A DNA stretch of 22,223 bases from NCBI GenBank assembly GCA_002476865.1, contig DLNA01000031.1, positions 1 through 22,223 on the forward strand. The letters run 5' to 3'. Shown here piece by piece: positions 22,036-22,223 of this stretch. Source of the DNA: Patescibacteria group bacterium UBA7522. GTDB lineage: Bacteria; Patescibacteriota; CPR2; UBA1875. The notes below the pieces were generated by a model that worked only from the letters and a program-made list of their open reading frames with translations, was not told the DNA's origin and ran no database searches. The position numbers and the translations under genes are program-made. Numbering within the stretch: position 1 is the first letter of the stretch; each line of letters begins with the position of its first letter.

Positions 22036-22223
22036 ATGAAAAAAAATTCTAAATTGAAAATTGAAAATTGCTGTGAACAGAATTCTTTTCTGATCTTAAT
22101 TCGCGGGGATGTCCAAGGTGTTTTCTATAGACATAATGCAAAAAAAATCGCCGAAAAGGTAAACGTTAAAGGCTGGATAAAAAACAATCAAGACGGTACG
22201 GTAGAGGCCTTTATCCAGGGTCA
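22036..22223 (+). CDS. acyP: Acylphosphatase (partial, N-terminal part)
   Basis: The first 62 codons are present; the gene runs off the window. After a lysine-rich leader of about 15 residues comes the acylphosphatase pattern RGDVQGVFYRHNAKKIA with the phosphate-binding Arg32, then GWIKNNQDGTVEA with catalytic Asn50. These small enzymes hydrolyse acyl phosphates such as 1,3-bisphosphoglycerate or carbamoyl phosphate. ATG at 22036 follows AGGA (22024-22027) by 8 bases. It begins 23 bases after ksgA and is probably cotranscribed with it. Possible activity on the glycolytic acyl phosphate is only a family property. Confidence 0.93.
   Translation, partial: MKKNSKLKIENCCEQNSFLILIRGDVQGVFYRHNAKKIAEKVNVKGWIKNNQDGTVEAFIQG

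Noticed and set aside
1..22223. Defence system, phage, CRISPR, tRNA or transposon
   Set aside because: No direct-repeat array, cloverleaf, transposase, integrase or terminal inverted repeats were found on reading both strands.

Overview
The window is a tightly packed, AT-rich, all-plus-strand stretch of bacterial DNA that encodes most of a central carbon pathway. The standard code applies: TGA is used as a stop and conserved Trp residues are TGG. The likely source is an uncultivated, reduced-genome bacterium of the Patescibacteria/CPR kind or a similar candidate lineage. That placement is inference. It rests on the compact layout, frequent TTG starts, archaeal-type enzymes mixed with bacterial housekeeping genes, and several small envelope proteins of unknown function. 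No rRNA, tRNA, insertion sequence, CRISPR array or phage gene was seen.

Region 1 (1-9355) carries glycolysis/gluconeogenesis: the C-terminal end of GAPDH, phosphoglycerate kinase, triosephosphate isomerase, class II aldolase, phosphoenolpyruvate synthase, a large zinc-ribbon/membrane protein of unknown function, and enolase. Region 2 (9365-12753) holds a small membrane protein, an archaeal-type phosphoglycerate mutase, a PfkB-family sugar kinase and an anchored SH3-domain protein. Region 3 (12852-17536) is a fermentation module: a fused ADP-forming acyl-CoA synthetase, then the alpha, beta, gamma and ferredoxin subunits of a 2-oxoacid:ferredoxin oxidoreductase. Region 4 (17574-22223) is housekeeping and envelope: a UvrD/PcrA helicase, a YabE-like protein with DUF348, G5 and RlpA-like domains, the 16S rRNA dimethyltransferase KsgA, and the start of an acylphosphatase.

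Together regions 1-3 could take fructose-1,6-bisphosphate to PEP. PEP synthase could then give pyruvate (possibly working in the ATP-forming direction, since no pyruvate kinase is present here), the oxidoreductase acetyl-CoA plus reduced ferredoxin, and the synthetase acetate plus ATP. The lower part resembles the scheme known in archaea such as Thermococcales more than textbook bacterial glycolysis. No phosphofructokinase, glucose-6-phosphate isomerase or hydrogenase is in the window; the PfkB kinase is the only local candidate for the first of these.

The most unusual sequence-level signal is translation initiation in region 3. The oxidoreductase alpha gene has no ATG, GTG or TTG upstream of its conserved N-terminal motif. 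It has a good Shine-Dalgarno sequence placed five bases before an ATA codon, and it lies in the same frame as the preceding synthetase gene, separated by a single TAA. The synthetase gene itself has its Shine-Dalgarno sequence inside or after the only TTG candidate and five bases before an ATT. No clearly new defence or mobile system was found.
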